From Bacillus sp. DTU_2020_1000418_1_SI_GHA_SEK_038 (GTDB lineage Bacteria; Bacillota; Bacilli; Bacillales; Cytobacillaceae), in contig NZ_CP135435.1 in NCBI RefSeq assembly GCF_032341175.1, positions 4,092,001 to 4,156,000 of the forward strand: a DNA stretch of 64,000 bases, given 5' to 3'. Under the pieces are notes generated by a model. That model made no database searches, was not told the DNA's origin, and saw only the letters and a program-made list of their open reading frames with translations. Shown piece after piece: positions 16,695-26,822 of this stretch. The position numbers and the translations under genes are program-made. How positions within the stretch are numbered: the first letter of the stretch is position 1; each line of letters opens with the position of its first letter.

Positions 16695-18011
16695 TCACCC
16701 CAAATCTCTTATTCCCCTAAATTTCACATATCTTTTTTTGGCAGATATTAAATACAGAAGAAGAACAATATATAATATAAGAAGAGTTTTTATTTCAAAG
16801 AAAACTTTAAAATTACCTATTGAAATAAAATTGTAGAAAGTTATATAAAGATAAGCAGACAAAAAATAAAAATAGACTCCATTTTTTATACTGTACAACA
16901 CAATATAAATAACCACATAAAATAGAAAAGATAGAAAAATTAATATGATCAAGCTATTTAAATATCCAAAATTCATTATCAAGCCTGGATATAAACCAAA
17001 CGTAAAATTCACACCTCGTTCGATAGCAGTTTCGACATCGTTATTTCCAATAGCTAACATAATACCTTCCATCATATTAAAATTAAATTTACTTGAAACA
17101 AAGTATTCATTGTTAGCCATTAATTGATTATCTATACCCCACCACGTATGCCCCTGCAATCCTAAAGCTCTATATAGAATAAAGGCAAGAGGGCCACCAA
17201 ACTGTTCAACTAATGCATAGTTTGAATAGTGATAAACAACTAATGAAAATGCCAATAATATGGTGCCTAATAATATTAATATATTTTTTTTTGTGATTAC
17301 CTTTTTATTGTTTATAATAAAATAAACAAATGTTGGTATACAAAAATAATATACACCAAATATTATACCCCCGAATTTTTGTCCTATTAATATTAGATAT
17401 ATTAAATACAAAATCAATAGGAAAATTTGGGAGTTAGCAAATGTCCTTTTATTACTCATTTTTGATATTAAGAAAATATATCCACTTATTATTGGAACCA
17501 TAACAACTGTAGAACCAAAAGGAGCAAGGAAATTCCAAAAAACAGTAGTTTGTAGATAATCAAATCTAGATATATAACCTGAGCTAAAGATAGGGATATT
17601 TCCGGTAATAATTATATTAATATAGCTTAATGAAATTAATAATAAGCTTATAAAAAATGCACTTTTGATATATATATTATTAATTAATCTATTCGGATTT
17701 ATTTCATTTAAACTTATAGTCATTTTTATATTAATTAATTTTCCCCTAAAAAAGTGATCAATTTTTCTCAAAAACACTGCATGGAGAATTAATAGAACAT
17801 TTAATCTAAATGCCGCTCCAGTAAAATAAGAATATTCCCCTTGTTCAATAATATAAATTCCTTTTTCAATATACAAAACTGATAATGATCCCAATATATT
17901 AAAAAACACAAACAAACTAAAAAAAACAAAAAAGAAGTTATCTATTTTCCGCAATATAAAAACATATACCACTAATAAAATCACATTGACTAAACAATAA
18001 ATTATAAACAT
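16695..18011 (-). CDS. Wzy-like polysaccharide polymerase (multi-pass membrane protein)
   Basis: A 438-residue very hydrophobic protein with about ten to twelve predicted membrane spans, for example IIYCLVNVILLVVYVFIL at the start and SLIILIFLSFLFYVVIYIVL near the end. Two larger loops carry the polar residues; one contains YRALGLQGHTWWGI (about 285-298). This layout fits O-antigen or capsule polymerases (Wzy), which join lipid-linked repeat units outside the membrane, but Wzy proteins share little sequence, so position between Wzx, transferases and rfb genes is the main support. Coding sequence here and in the next gene is much more AT-rich than rfbA, suggesting a variable serotype-type core. 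Confidence 0.7.
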   Translation of the reverse strand: MFIIYCLVNVILLVVYVFILRKIDNFFFVFFSLFVFFNILGSLSVLYIEKGIYIIEQGEYSYFTGAAFRLNVLLILHAVFLRKIDHFFRGKLINIKMTISLNEINPNRLINNIYIKSAFFISLLLISLSYINIIITGNIPIFSSGYISRFDYLQTTVFWNFLAPFGSTVVMVPIISGYIFLISKMSNKRTFANSQIFLLILYLIYLILIGQKFGGIIFGVYYFCIPTFVYFIINNKKVITKKNILILLGTILLAFSLVVYHYSNYALVEQFGGPLAFILYRALGLQGHTWWGIDNQLMANNEYFVSSKFNFNMMEGIMLAIGNNDVETAIERGVNFTFGLYPGLIMNFGYLNSLIILIFLSFLFYVVIYIVLYSIKNGVYFYFLSAYLYITFYNFISIGNFKVFFEIKTLLILYIVLLLYLISAKKRYVKFRGIRDLG

Positions 18012-18020
18012 TTGAATTCA

Positions 18021-18950
18021 TCACTCATAAAAAAGTACTCCCTTTTGTTGAAAGTGCCCAATAAGTTCTTCCCTTCCGATTTCCTTAAGTATTTTTTCAC
18101 CAGTAATTGAAACTGTTATTAATTTTTCATCAATGTCTTTTAGATTCATCAAAGGACTCGAGATAAAAGAAATTACCTCCTCAACTGGATATTCTTGTAT
18201 TACCGATTCTATTGGGGAAGGATCGTCAATTACTTCTAGTTCTATGTCGGTTAGTTTTTTTATTTTATTAATAAAAATATTATTTTCATTATTTACACTT
18301 GGATGAGACTTATAAAATATCTTTTTGAATTTTCTTTCAACTAAATATTTTACTGCTTTATCATAAAAACATTCTATTTTATCATTGAGATTTAACTTAG
18401 ACAAATCTTGATCCAAAAATAAGCAATCATCTGCCGAAGCATTTTGATATATATCCATTTTTTGTAAATATAATGGTATTTGTTCTTTGTATTTAATATA
18501 TTCTTTTCCTGTTAAACCCCCAAAATATATTTTGTAATTTAGACCTAATAATATTGATATTATTTTTTTTATAATCATATAAATTATATCTTTGTAATTT
18601 ATTTTTTTTTCTGAGTAATTTAAAATACCATCTGCAAGCAAAAAGGTGTTTTTAGGATTTCTAAAAAAAACAGTATAATTTGCTGCTTGATGAAAAGGGT
18701 GAGGAATATATAAATTAAAATCTCTATTACTTAAAATCTCATTAAGTTTTATTTTAAACCTCACTAAAGATTTTATATTTCTAATAATATTCGAAGTATC
18801 ATAATAATAAACCTCTGCATTATCTATTTGTAGTATTGATTTGTTAAGTTTTTTTGAAAAAATAAATACATAATTGTTATCATGGTTTTTTTTAATAATT
18901 AAAGGTATTTGATATAATTGTATTGGTGCTACTCCAATAAAAATATTCAT
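18021..18950 (-). CDS. sialyltransferase-like (CMP-nonulosonate) glycosyltransferase
   Basis: A 309-residue protein with the three short motifs shared by bacterial CMP-sialic-acid transferases. These are an acidic-Gly motif ADG at 106-108 (FLLADGILNY), the HP motif KSHP at 214-217 (IFYKSHPSV), and the Ser-rich motif at 264-265 (SFISSPLMN). In GT52/GT38/GT80-type enzymes the acidic residue is the base and HP plus S motifs hold CMP. No signal peptide is present, so it would act in the cytoplasm. Since the cluster encodes a CMP-pseudaminate-type pathway, I infer that it transfers that sugar rather than sialic acid. It is extremely AT-rich, unlike the flanking rfb and pse genes. Confidence 0.65.
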   Translation of the reverse strand: MNIFIGVAPIQLYQIPLIIKKNHDNNYVFIFSKKLNKSILQIDNAEVYYYDTSNIIRNIKSLVRFKIKLNEILSNRDFNLYIPHPFHQAANYTVFFRNPKNTFLLADGILNYSEKKINYKDIIYMIIKKIISILLGLNYKIYFGGLTGKEYIKYKEQIPLYLQKMDIYQNASADDCLFLDQDLSKLNLNDKIECFYDKAVKYLVERKFKKIFYKSHPSVNNENNIFINKIKKLTDIELEVIDDPSPIESVIQEYPVEEVISFISSPLMNLKDIDEKLITVSITGEKILKEIGREELIGHFQQKGVLFYE

Positions 18951-19031
18951 AATTTCCTCACTATCTTCTTTCCATCTTTACTCTTTTTAATTTTTTAAAT
19001 AATAAACTTATGCGAACGTTAATTTGTTCCA

Positions 19032-20339
19032 TTAATTATTTTTAGAGTTTATAACGGCAGATATCTTGCTATTTATTACCTCATCAACATTCACTTTTTT
19101 TATAAAGACTATATTCATTAATAGAAAATATAGAGAAAAAGAAAAAGCTGTTGCAAGAGCGATCACATTAATAGAAAAATCAATTCTTAGCAAGAATAAA
19201 CTTAATACTGCATTGGATAAAATTGATACTACCTGTATCGAAAGGTATACTCTTTGATTGTCTGTAGAATTAAAATAATTAGCCGCAAATCCTACTAGAG
19301 TAAGCGGATAAATACCTAACATTAATATTTGTGCAGATTGAATACCTTTTACATATTCAGGCATAAAGAATTCAATAAAATACGGAATACATAAATAACC
19401 CACAAAAACAATAAGAGCCATAACCAAAGCTAGAATTTTATTTATTTTCCAGTAATAATCTTTTATCTCTTTATATTGCTTCTGACTAACTAACCCAACA
19501 ATCTTAGGGTATAAAACTTGTCCGATAACTTGGGGTAGCAACATCATTGAACTAAAAATTAGCATGCCTATCCCGTAGTTCCCAACATCTTCTGGAGTCA
19601 TCATAATAGCTATGATAATCCGATCACTGGCAATCATTATACTCCAAACAAGACCTACCAATAAAATAGGAAAACCCGTTTTCACAAGATCTTTATACTT
19701 TTCAAAATCAAAAATTAATTTTACTTTTTGAAATGACTTACGTCCAACATACACTTCTATAATAAGTGCTAGTAGCATTCCGATAAATAATCCTTCATAT
19801 CCAATACATAAAACCAAAATAAGTGTTAATATAGATTGCGAAACATTTTTTATGAACATAAGTTTTGAAGCAACCCTAAAGTTTTGTTCTGATTTATAAA
19901 ACATTTCCACATAACCAGATAAGAAAAGGAAAATTGAAATAAGTGCAGTAAGTAAAATACCTGTTTGATATTCCTGATCAATATCGAAGAAAAATAAAGA
20001 TATACTTGCCAATATAAACAGCACAACTGAGAACAATGGAAGTGTAAATAAAAAGGAGAAAGTCAGATTTCTTATTTCCTGTACTCTTTCTCCATTCTGA
20101 CGGGCCAAATAAAAAGGCACTTCACGGTTCATCGCATTAAGGGTTCCTAACTGAAAAAGAGGAATAAATGTAAAAGCTAAAGAAATAGCTAAATAATATC
20201 CATACTGCTTCGGTCCTAGAATATTTCTTGTAGCCACTCCTACCAAAAATGTAAAGATCGCTGAAAGTAATGTAGCCGAACCAAGTGATAGGATATTTTC
20301 TATCGTTTTATTTTGTTTAATTTTTTTAAAAAATGGCAT
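19032..20339 (-). CDS. Wzx-type polysaccharide flippase
   Basis: A 435-residue membrane protein of the MATE/MOP superfamily with about twelve helices. It begins ILSLGSATLLSAIFTFLVGV, then GVATRNILGPKQYGYYLAISL, the standard N-terminal pattern of oligosaccharide flippases; later helices include ILMLGIYPLTLVGFAANYF. It would move the undecaprenyl-linked repeat unit across the membrane before polymerisation. It lies between pseI and the sialyltransferase-like gene, as expected for a Wzx/Wzy-dependent system, together with the Wzz/kinase module at 28880-30305 and a Wzy candidate. The flipped glycan probably contains the nonulosonate. Confidence 0.85.
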   Translation of the reverse strand: MPFFKKIKQNKTIENILSLGSATLLSAIFTFLVGVATRNILGPKQYGYYLAISLAFTFIPLFQLGTLNAMNREVPFYLARQNGERVQEIRNLTFSFLFTLPLFSVVLFILASISLFFFDIDQEYQTGILLTALISIFLFLSGYVEMFYKSEQNFRVASKLMFIKNVSQSILTLILVLCIGYEGLFIGMLLALIIEVYVGRKSFQKVKLIFDFEKYKDLVKTGFPILLVGLVWSIMIASDRIIIAIMMTPEDVGNYGIGMLIFSSMMLLPQVIGQVLYPKIVGLVSQKQYKEIKDYYWKINKILALVMALIVFVGYLCIPYFIEFFMPEYVKGIQSAQILMLGIYPLTLVGFAANYFNSTDNQRVYLSIQVVSILSNAVLSLFLLRIDFSINVIALATAFSFSLYFLLMNIVFIKKVNVDEVINSKISAVINSKNN

Positions 20340-20353
20340 ATAAATTACTCCAC

Positions 20354-21406
20354 TTAATAGAGCTCTTCTAATGATAGAGGTATACCTGCCATTAAATTCT
20401 TATTAGCTGTAGTATTCAATAATTGCTCATAATACTTTGGCTCAAGCCCATAACCAGGACGAATAACTTTTATATTTTCTTTGGTAAATCTTTCTCCAGC
20501 TTTAATATCTTTCGCAACATAAATAGATCTTCTAAATTTTAAAGAAGCTTTTTCTTTTTCTGTCGGTCCATATGTCACTTTCCCCAGCGCCTGCCATGCA
20601 CGCTTAGTCTCAACAACAAGTGCTTTCATTTCTTCAGGCTCCATCGAGAAAGCAGAATCCACACCTCCATCTGCACGAGACAGAGTAAAATGCTTTTCTA
20701 TGACTGTTGCACCTAAAGCGACACTCGCTACAGCTACACCGGTACCCATAGTATGATCAGAGAGTCCTACCTGTACATTAAACATTTCTCTCATATGAGG
20801 AATAGTAGAAATATTCGTGTTTTCTGGAGTTGCTGGGTATGTGCTTGTACATTTTAATAAAATCAAGTTCTTACAACCAGCTTCTTGTACTGCTCGAACG
20901 AGTTCATCCAATTCTGCAACTGTTGCCATTCCAGTGGATACAATCATTGGCTTTCCAGTTGCTGCTACTTTCTTTATCAAAGGAATGTCCGTGTTTTCAA
21001 ATGAAGCAATTTTATAAAGAGGGACATCTAATTCTTCTAAAAAATCCACAGCCGTTTCATCGAAAGGAGTACTGAATGGAATCATTCCAAGTTCACGTGC
21101 TCGGTCAAATATCGGTTTGTGCCATTCCCATGGAGTATAAGCTTGCTGATATAACTTATATAAAGAATTACCCTTCCACAAGCTGTCTTCATCACTTATT
21201 ACAAAATCAGGGTTTTCAATATTTAAGGTCATCGTATCAGCTGTATACGTTTGTATTTTAAGAGCATGAGCTCCCGATTTTGCAGCAGCATCTACAATCT
21301 CAAGGGCACGTTCTAATGATTGATTATGATTCCCTGACATCTCAGCTATAATAAAGGGGCGATGAGATGCACCAATGTTTATCTTTCCTATTGCTATATC
21401 TTTCAT
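20354..21406 (-). CDS. pseI: pseudaminic acid synthase
   Basis: A 350-residue NeuB-family enzyme that condenses phosphoenolpyruvate with a 2,4-diamino-trideoxy hexose to give a nine-carbon nonulosonic acid. The TIM-barrel part (about 1-270) shows FIIAEMSGNHNQSLERALEI, ALKIQTYTADTMTL, IPFSTPFDETAVDFLE, YKIASFE, STGMAT and GLSDHT. The SAF antifreeze-like domain follows at about 285-345 (RSIYVAKDIKAGERFT, VIRPGYGLEPKYY). SDHTMGTGVAVASVALGATVIEKHFTL is shared by PseI and related NeuB proteins, quoted here only as a type; the pse neighbours decide the call. It is the condensing step after PseG in transcription order. Confidence 0.9.
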   Translation of the reverse strand: MKDIAIGKINIGASHRPFIIAEMSGNHNQSLERALEIVDAAAKSGAHALKIQTYTADTMTLNIENPDFVISDEDSLWKGNSLYKLYQQAYTPWEWHKPIFDRARELGMIPFSTPFDETAVDFLEELDVPLYKIASFENTDIPLIKKVAATGKPMIVSTGMATVAELDELVRAVQEAGCKNLILLKCTSTYPATPENTNISTIPHMREMFNVQVGLSDHTMGTGVAVASVALGATVIEKHFTLSRADGGVDSAFSMEPEEMKALVVETKRAWQALGKVTYGPTEKEKASLKFRRSIYVAKDIKAGERFTKENIKVIRPGYGLEPKYYEQLLNTTANKNLMAGIPLSLEELY

Positions 21407-21416
21407 TTCATCTTCC

Positions 21417-21986
21417 TCATTTCGCTGCCCTTATTATTCTGTTAATTGGTGTGTCCCAACCGCCATGTAATAAGTGCATAAATTTATCCTTTTCTTTTGA
21501 ATTGTGATAACTTCCTTTTCCTATTTGAGTGAATCTGATACTTTTCCCCATCCGAATATCAGGCCATACTTTTTTGAAAAGTGACTCAATCTCATTTGTT
21601 AGTTTTTGATATGACGAAGACAATGTTTCATCTTCTAAAAAATCCACTCTTTGCTGAGCAATAATATCTCCTGTATCTAACCCTACATCAATGTAATGAA
21701 TGGTGACTCCCTTTGGTGTATCTTCTAAAAAACTCCACAAATTAGGATCTGCTCCCCTATTCCATGGTAGAAATGAAATGTGAAGATTTATAATTTTACC
21801 TTCATAAAGATTGACAACACTTTTTGGTATAATATAACGATAACCGTAGCTAATAATGTAATCAACGTTTTCTTTAATTAACTCGTGTTCTTCAATTTTT
21901 TCTTCTTTATGAATCACTACATCGTTAAATGTATTAAGAAATTCGATTATATTTTCTCTATATGGTCCTAATAATAAGACTTTCAT
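21417..21986 (-). CDS. formyltransferase-fold enzyme in the pseudaminic acid cluster
   Basis: A 189-residue protein of the methionyl-tRNA/sugar formyltransferase fold, lacking the C-terminal tRNA-binding domain. The catalytic triad is visible as N67 and H69 (INLHISFLPWNRGADPN) and D104 (GLDTGDI). It would use N10-formyl-tetrahydrofolate to formylate an amino group of a nucleotide sugar. It lies between pseG and pseI, where a PseH N-acetyltransferase would be expected, and I find no GNAT-fold acetyltransferase in the window. I infer that it modifies the PseC product at the 4-amino group, giving a 7-formamido pseudaminate. Formylation of another sugar is possible. Confidence 0.8.
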   Translation of the reverse strand: MKVLLLGPYRENIIEFLNTFNDVVIHKEEKIEEHELIKENVDYIISYGYRYIIPKSVVNLYEGKIINLHISFLPWNRGADPNLWSFLEDTPKGVTIHYIDVGLDTGDIIAQQRVDFLEDETLSSSYQKLTNEIESLFKKVWPDIRMGKSIRFTQIGKGSYHNSKEKDKFMHLLHGGWDTPINRIIRAAK

Positions 21987-22003
21987 TTTTAGCCACTTCC
22001 TTA

Positions 22004-23098
22004 CTAGTTCCCATAAATAAAATTCCTAATGTTTTTCATTGTTTCATGTCTTTTTACCTTATGAGGATTCAATACAAATAAACAATTAGATGACACTTCA
22101 ACTACTTTTTCCGATGTAGCAAGTAGTTTTAAAACCTCTTCTTGAATATTATTTTTGGTAACTTGATCGCTTTCCCCTAGCCAAATAGTTGCTCCTCTTT
22201 TTGCAACATCATGCGCAATATCACGTTGATTTTCTGCTACTGTAACTGTAATAGAAGGTAGCTTTAAATAACATCTTTCCCATGTAGTCGAACCACCAGC
22301 CCCAATAGCAAGGTCTGCATCCACCATTAGTTCAGCCATATTACTTATCTGACAATGAAATATTACATTTGACATTTTATCGCATATTTTCTTAATTACT
22401 TCTTTCTGTGGATTTGCCGATCCCACTATAACGTTGAATTCAATATCAGGTCGCTTTAAATCCTGAATGGCATGAAGGGTTTTCATCGTTTCTCTAGTTG
22501 GATCAGTTCCTCCAAAAAAAACAAGAATATTATTTATATCTCCATCACGCTTTATTTTCTGAGGATCAATAGAAAGAAATTCATCACGAAGCAAGACATG
22601 ATTCGGACCCAATAATTGAATACAGGAATCCGGCACTAGTCCTTTATAGCGATTTTGCATTTCAAGATAATAATTTTGGTCAAGGAGTATATCACAATCA
22701 TGATAGCGATCAGCAAGGTCATCGATAACCATGATATGTTTAACGTCTGAACGAAGCTCTCTTTCCCATTTTGCATCAAGACCATAATGATCAACAATGA
22801 GTAAGTCGGTTTTCACACTTAACTTTTTTAATATCTGCTTTGTTTCTTCAACATCGTGCTTCCAGTTTTCTCGTGTCCATTTCCAATTGCTCTGATCTTC
22901 ATGTGAGACCAGAGTATAAACACGAAACCCCAGATTCTGTATGAATAAAATACTGTTACCTGGAAAGTTTCTACAAACAAATGTAATATTTGCTCCTTCT
23001 CTTTCAAGCTGTTTTGCCAATGTTACACAACGCATAACATGGCCTGTTCCAATTTCAAGAGAAGCATCTGTTCTAATAACTACATTCATTTTATTCAC
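22004..23098 (-). CDS. pseG: UDP-2,4-diamino-trideoxy-altrose hydrolase
   Basis: A 364-residue GT-B fold hydrolase that removes UDP from the PseB/PseC-derived sugar before condensation. N-terminal signatures are RTDASLEIGTGHVMRC (with the catalytic His) and VTLAKQL-like TLAKQLEREGANI. LLIVDHYGLDAKWE and VIDDLADRYHDCDILLDQNY are strongly PseG-like (about 118-165). The nucleotide-binding half has FFGGTDPTRETM and ADLAIGAGGSTTWERC. Its GTG start overlaps the end of the upstream cytidylyltransferase (GTGA); an ATG three codons later is an alternative. Unlike the fused PseH-PseG described in Bacillus thuringiensis, no acetyltransferase domain is attached. Confidence 0.9.
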   Translation of the reverse strand: MNKMNVVIRTDASLEIGTGHVMRCVTLAKQLEREGANITFVCRNFPGNSILFIQNLGFRVYTLVSHEDQSNWKWTRENWKHDVEETKQILKKLSVKTDLLIVDHYGLDAKWERELRSDVKHIMVIDDLADRYHDCDILLDQNYYLEMQNRYKGLVPDSCIQLLGPNHVLLRDEFLSIDPQKIKRDGDINNILVFFGGTDPTRETMKTLHAIQDLKRPDIEFNVIVGSANPQKEVIKKICDKMSNVIFHCQISNMAELMVDADLAIGAGGSTTWERCYLKLPSITVTVAENQRDIAHDVAKRGATIWLGESDQVTKNNIQEEVLKLLATSEKVVEVSSNCLFVLNPHKVKRHETMKNIRNFIYGN

Positions 23099-23832
23099 AC
23101 CAACAGCTTCTTTTGTTCGATATGGGCATTAATCTCATTCCACTCTGGATAATCATTTAATAGTTTAATTACATCCTCTAAATGAAACGTCTTATTAGGA
23201 TTATATAGTTCACCTAGAATTAGCCTGATCAATTCAAAATCTTCCTCCGTATCAACTGTCCATCGATAGTTTCCATAGTCTTTCTCATTTTTTAAACCTT
23301 GGAGTTTAAAAAGATGGGGATTGGTATAGAAATATGCTGTTACATGTTCCTTGTCCCTTGTTAGAACAGCTTCGTGATAAGCTTTGTTTAATGCTTCAAA
23401 TGAGAATACTTCTGTATCAAGACCACGAGGATACGTTCTTTCTAGTGTGTTTGATACATAGTCGAACGATGATTGGTTATTCACGTATTTGTTTACTACC
23501 TTATCAATCACCTTAGGATCAATAATTGGACAATCGGATGTTAGCCGTACGATAACATCAACATCAAATTTTTGAGCAGCTTCATAATAGCGTGATAGCA
23601 CATCTTCCTCCGAACCTCTATAATAATTGATGCCCATTTTTTCACACAAATCCACAATCGGTTGTTCACTTTCCTTTGTCGTCGTTGCAATGATAATTTG
23701 GTCAATTGCTTTTGCTTGTTTTACTCGTTCAATTTGATATTTAAGCAAGGGTTTTCCTTTTACGGTTTTTAATATTTTTCCTGGGAGTCGTGTCGATCCC
23801 ATACGGGCCTGTATAATAGCTGCTACTTTCAA
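23095..23832 (-). CDS. pseF: CMP-nonulosonate cytidylyltransferase (SpsF/PseF type)
   Basis: A 245-residue cytidylyltransferase. The nucleotide-binding signature AAIIQARMGSTRLPGK is at the N-terminus, followed by RGSEEDVLSRYYEAA and VIVRLTSDCPIIDP, the pattern of SpsF-type proteins of Bacillus pse and spore-coat loci. It would activate the nonulosonic acid with CTP. I start it at the TTG at 23832 because GAAGGTGAG lies seven bases upstream, just after the pseC stop; longer starts would run back into pseC. It lies between pseC and pseG. SpsF-family specificity varies, so the substrate is inferred from the cluster. Confidence 0.82.
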   Translation of the reverse strand: MKVAAIIQARMGSTRLPGKILKTVKGKPLLKYQIERVKQAKAIDQIIIATTTKESEQPIVDLCEKMGINYYRGSEEDVLSRYYEAAQKFDVDVIVRLTSDCPIIDPKVIDKVVNKYVNNQSSFDYVSNTLERTYPRGLDTEVFSFEALNKAYHEAVLTRDKEHVTAYFYTNPHLFKLQGLKNEKDYGNYRWTVDTEEDFELIRLILGELYNPNKTFHLEDVIKLLNDYPEWNEINAHIEQKKLLV

Positions 23833-23851
23833 TGACTCACCTTCTTTTGTT

Positions 23852-25033
23852 TTATTTTGCATAGGTCTCAATAGTACGCTGAACAGCAGTGATGACATCT
23901 GATATATCCTGTTCAGTCATGGCTGGAAATAGTGGCAGTGATATAATTTCTTCATAGAGCTTTTCCGCGTTTGGCAGTGTTCCTTTTTCGTAACCCAGTT
24001 CATGATAGTACGGAAGCAAGTGGACTGGAATGTAATGGACGTTTACGCCGATGTTTTGTTTCTGTAGTGCTTCAAAAACCTCTTTTCTACCTACGGTTAA
24101 TTTATCAAGATGCAGGCGGATAATGTATAAGTGCCAACTTGAATCTACCTCTGGATTTTGAAAAGGTGAAGTAATTTGGTATATATTTTGAAATGCTTCA
24201 TTGTATTTAGCTACAATCTCTTTTCGTTTTTCAATAAACATATCAAGCTTGTCCAATTGGCTTGAACCAAGCACTGCCTGAATATCCGTCATCCGATAGT
24301 TATAGCCGAGAAACTGCATTTCATAATACCAAGGACCATGATTTTCAAGTAGCTTATCAGCATCTCGCGTAATTCCATGAGAACGGAATTGAAGAAGCTT
24401 TTCATAATACTCCTTACTATTTGTTACGATCATTCCACCTTCACCGGACGTTATATGTTTAACTGGATGAAAACTAAGCATTGTCATATCGCTCAATGAA
24501 CCGACTTTTTTACCCTTATATTTAGCACCAATCGCATGAGCGGCATCTTCAATAACGATTAAGTTGTACTTTTTAGCTAGTTCATATATTCGATCTAAAT
24601 CAACAGGCTGACCTGTAAAATCCACTGGAATAATCGCTTTGGTCTTAGGAGTAATTTTCTTTTCAATTTCTTTTACATCAATATTATAGGTTTTTTCATC
24701 AATATCAGCGAATACAACTGTACCACCTTGATAAAGTACACAGTTAGCACTCGCAGCAAAAGTCATTGGTGTAGTAATCACTTCATCCCCTTCACTGATG
24801 CCCGCTGCGTAACAAGCACCGTGAAGAGCTGCAGTACCATTCGAGAATGCCACTGCATATTCTGCTCCAACAAATTGAGCAATTCTTTGTTCAAATGCTG
24901 AAATAGCTGGCCCGGTTGTTAAGTACTCTCCCCTTAACACATTGACTACTGCTTCAATATCCTTTTCATCAATCCACTGTTTTCCATAAGGTAAGTACCT
25001 ATCCCTAATAGGTTCAAATATACTATTCTTCAT
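23852..25033 (-). CDS. pseC: UDP-4-keto-6-deoxy-sugar aminotransferase
   Basis: A 393-residue PLP-dependent DegT/DnrJ/EryC1 family aminotransferase that adds the 4-amino group to the PseB product using glutamate. Motifs are GEYLTTGPAISAFE (about 34-47), FSNGTAALHGACYAAGI, the EDAAHAIGAKYKGKKVG stretch with the PLP-contacting Asp (about 160-176), and SFHPVKHITSGEGGMIVTN carrying the Schiff-base Lys (about 185-203). The ATG at 25033 is preferred, right after GGAGGAG; the upstream TTG is part of that site. It is 22-34 bases after pseB, as usual in pse operons. Confidence 0.92.
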   Translation of the reverse strand: MKNSIFEPIRDRYLPYGKQWIDEKDIEAVVNVLRGEYLTTGPAISAFEQRIAQFVGAEYAVAFSNGTAALHGACYAAGISEGDEVITTPMTFAASANCVLYQGGTVVFADIDEKTYNIDVKEIEKKITPKTKAIIPVDFTGQPVDLDRIYELAKKYNLIVIEDAAHAIGAKYKGKKVGSLSDMTMLSFHPVKHITSGEGGMIVTNSKEYYEKLLQFRSHGITRDADKLLENHGPWYYEMQFLGYNYRMTDIQAVLGSSQLDKLDMFIEKRKEIVAKYNEAFQNIYQITSPFQNPEVDSSWHLYIIRLHLDKLTVGRKEVFEALQKQNIGVNVHYIPVHLLPYYHELGYEKGTLPNAEKLYEEIISLPLFPAMTEQDISDVITAVQRTIETYAK

Positions 25034-25067
25034 TTTCTCCTCCAATTGAAAGAAATGCAGCTTGTAG

Positions 25068-26057
<990 letters not shown>

Positions 26058-26141
26058 TTAAAATGTGTACATATGAAAATTTAATTTCAAAAAACTTTTT
26101 AGTTTAACATTCGATTTTATTCCCAATAACAAAATATTAAA

Positions 26142-26822
26142 CTAATATGCCCCTCTTCTTAATAATACGTGAATAATTGTTTTGAACAAGATTGTTATAT
26201 CTAATAGTAATGATTGTTTATATACATAGAACAACTCAATGTCGACTCTCTCAGGGTATCCTATATCACTTCTTCCACACACTTGCCAGTATCCAGTCAA
26301 TCCTGGCTTTACTGCTAAAAAATCACGCTTCCTGAAACCATATTCTTTCAATTCTTCTTTAACAATCGGCCTTGGCCCTACTAAGCTCATTTCACCTTTT
26401 AGAATATTGACAAATTGCGGTAATTCATCTAAGCTTGTTTTTCTTATAAATTGGCCAAATTTCGTAATTCTTGGGTCTTCATGCTGCTCTAGCTTATAAT
26501 TATTTTTAAGATATTTATGATATAATACCTTATCTCGCTTTAGCTTTTCCTCTGCATTTACAACCATTGATCTAAATTTATAAATATAAAACTCTTTCCC
26601 ATCTTGACCCAATCTTATTTGTTTAAAAAACATCGGACCTTTATTTTGCCCTATTGAATAAATGAATAAGAAAATAAGTGAGGTTGGTATTAATATACAA
26701 AGTCCGATTAGTGCCCCAAGTATATCGATGGACCTCTTGGCTACTTTACTTATAAAGCTTAATTGTTTTACTTCCGATCTCTCTTTTAAATACAAATCCG
26801 CTTCATACTGAGCCTTGCCCAC
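26142..26822 (-). CDS. undecaprenyl-phosphate sugar-1-phosphate transferase (priming enzyme)
   Basis: A 226-residue bacterial sugar transferase that loads the first sugar phosphate onto undecaprenyl phosphate at the membrane. One hydrophobic reentrant helix follows KRSIDILGALIGLCILIPTS (about 29-48). The catalytic domain shows KFRSMVVNAEEK, DPRITKFGQFIRKTSLDELP, ILKGEMSLVGPRP and KPGLTGYWQVCGRSDI. The start is a GTG directly after the galU stop, with GAGGTG just upstream. The short, single-domain form matches EpsL or Cps-type priming enzymes rather than long WcaJ types. Which sugar it transfers is not visible. Confidence 0.9.
   Translation of the reverse strand: MGKAQYEADLYLKERSEVKQLSFISKVAKRSIDILGALIGLCILIPTSLIFLFIYSIGQNKGPMFFKQIRLGQDGKEFYIYKFRSMVVNAEEKLKRDKVLYHKYLKNNYKLEQHEDPRITKFGQFIRKTSLDELPQFVNILKGEMSLVGPRPIVKEELKEYGFRKRDFLAVKPGLTGYWQVCGRSDIGYPERVDIELFYVYKQSLLLDITILFKTIIHVLLRRGAY

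Noticed and set aside
20354..21406. Sialic (N-acetylneuraminic) or legionaminic acid synthase instead of PseI
   Set aside because: The cluster has PseB, PseC and PseG homologues and lacks NeuA/NeuC or legionaminic-specific genes, so pseudaminate chemistry fits better.
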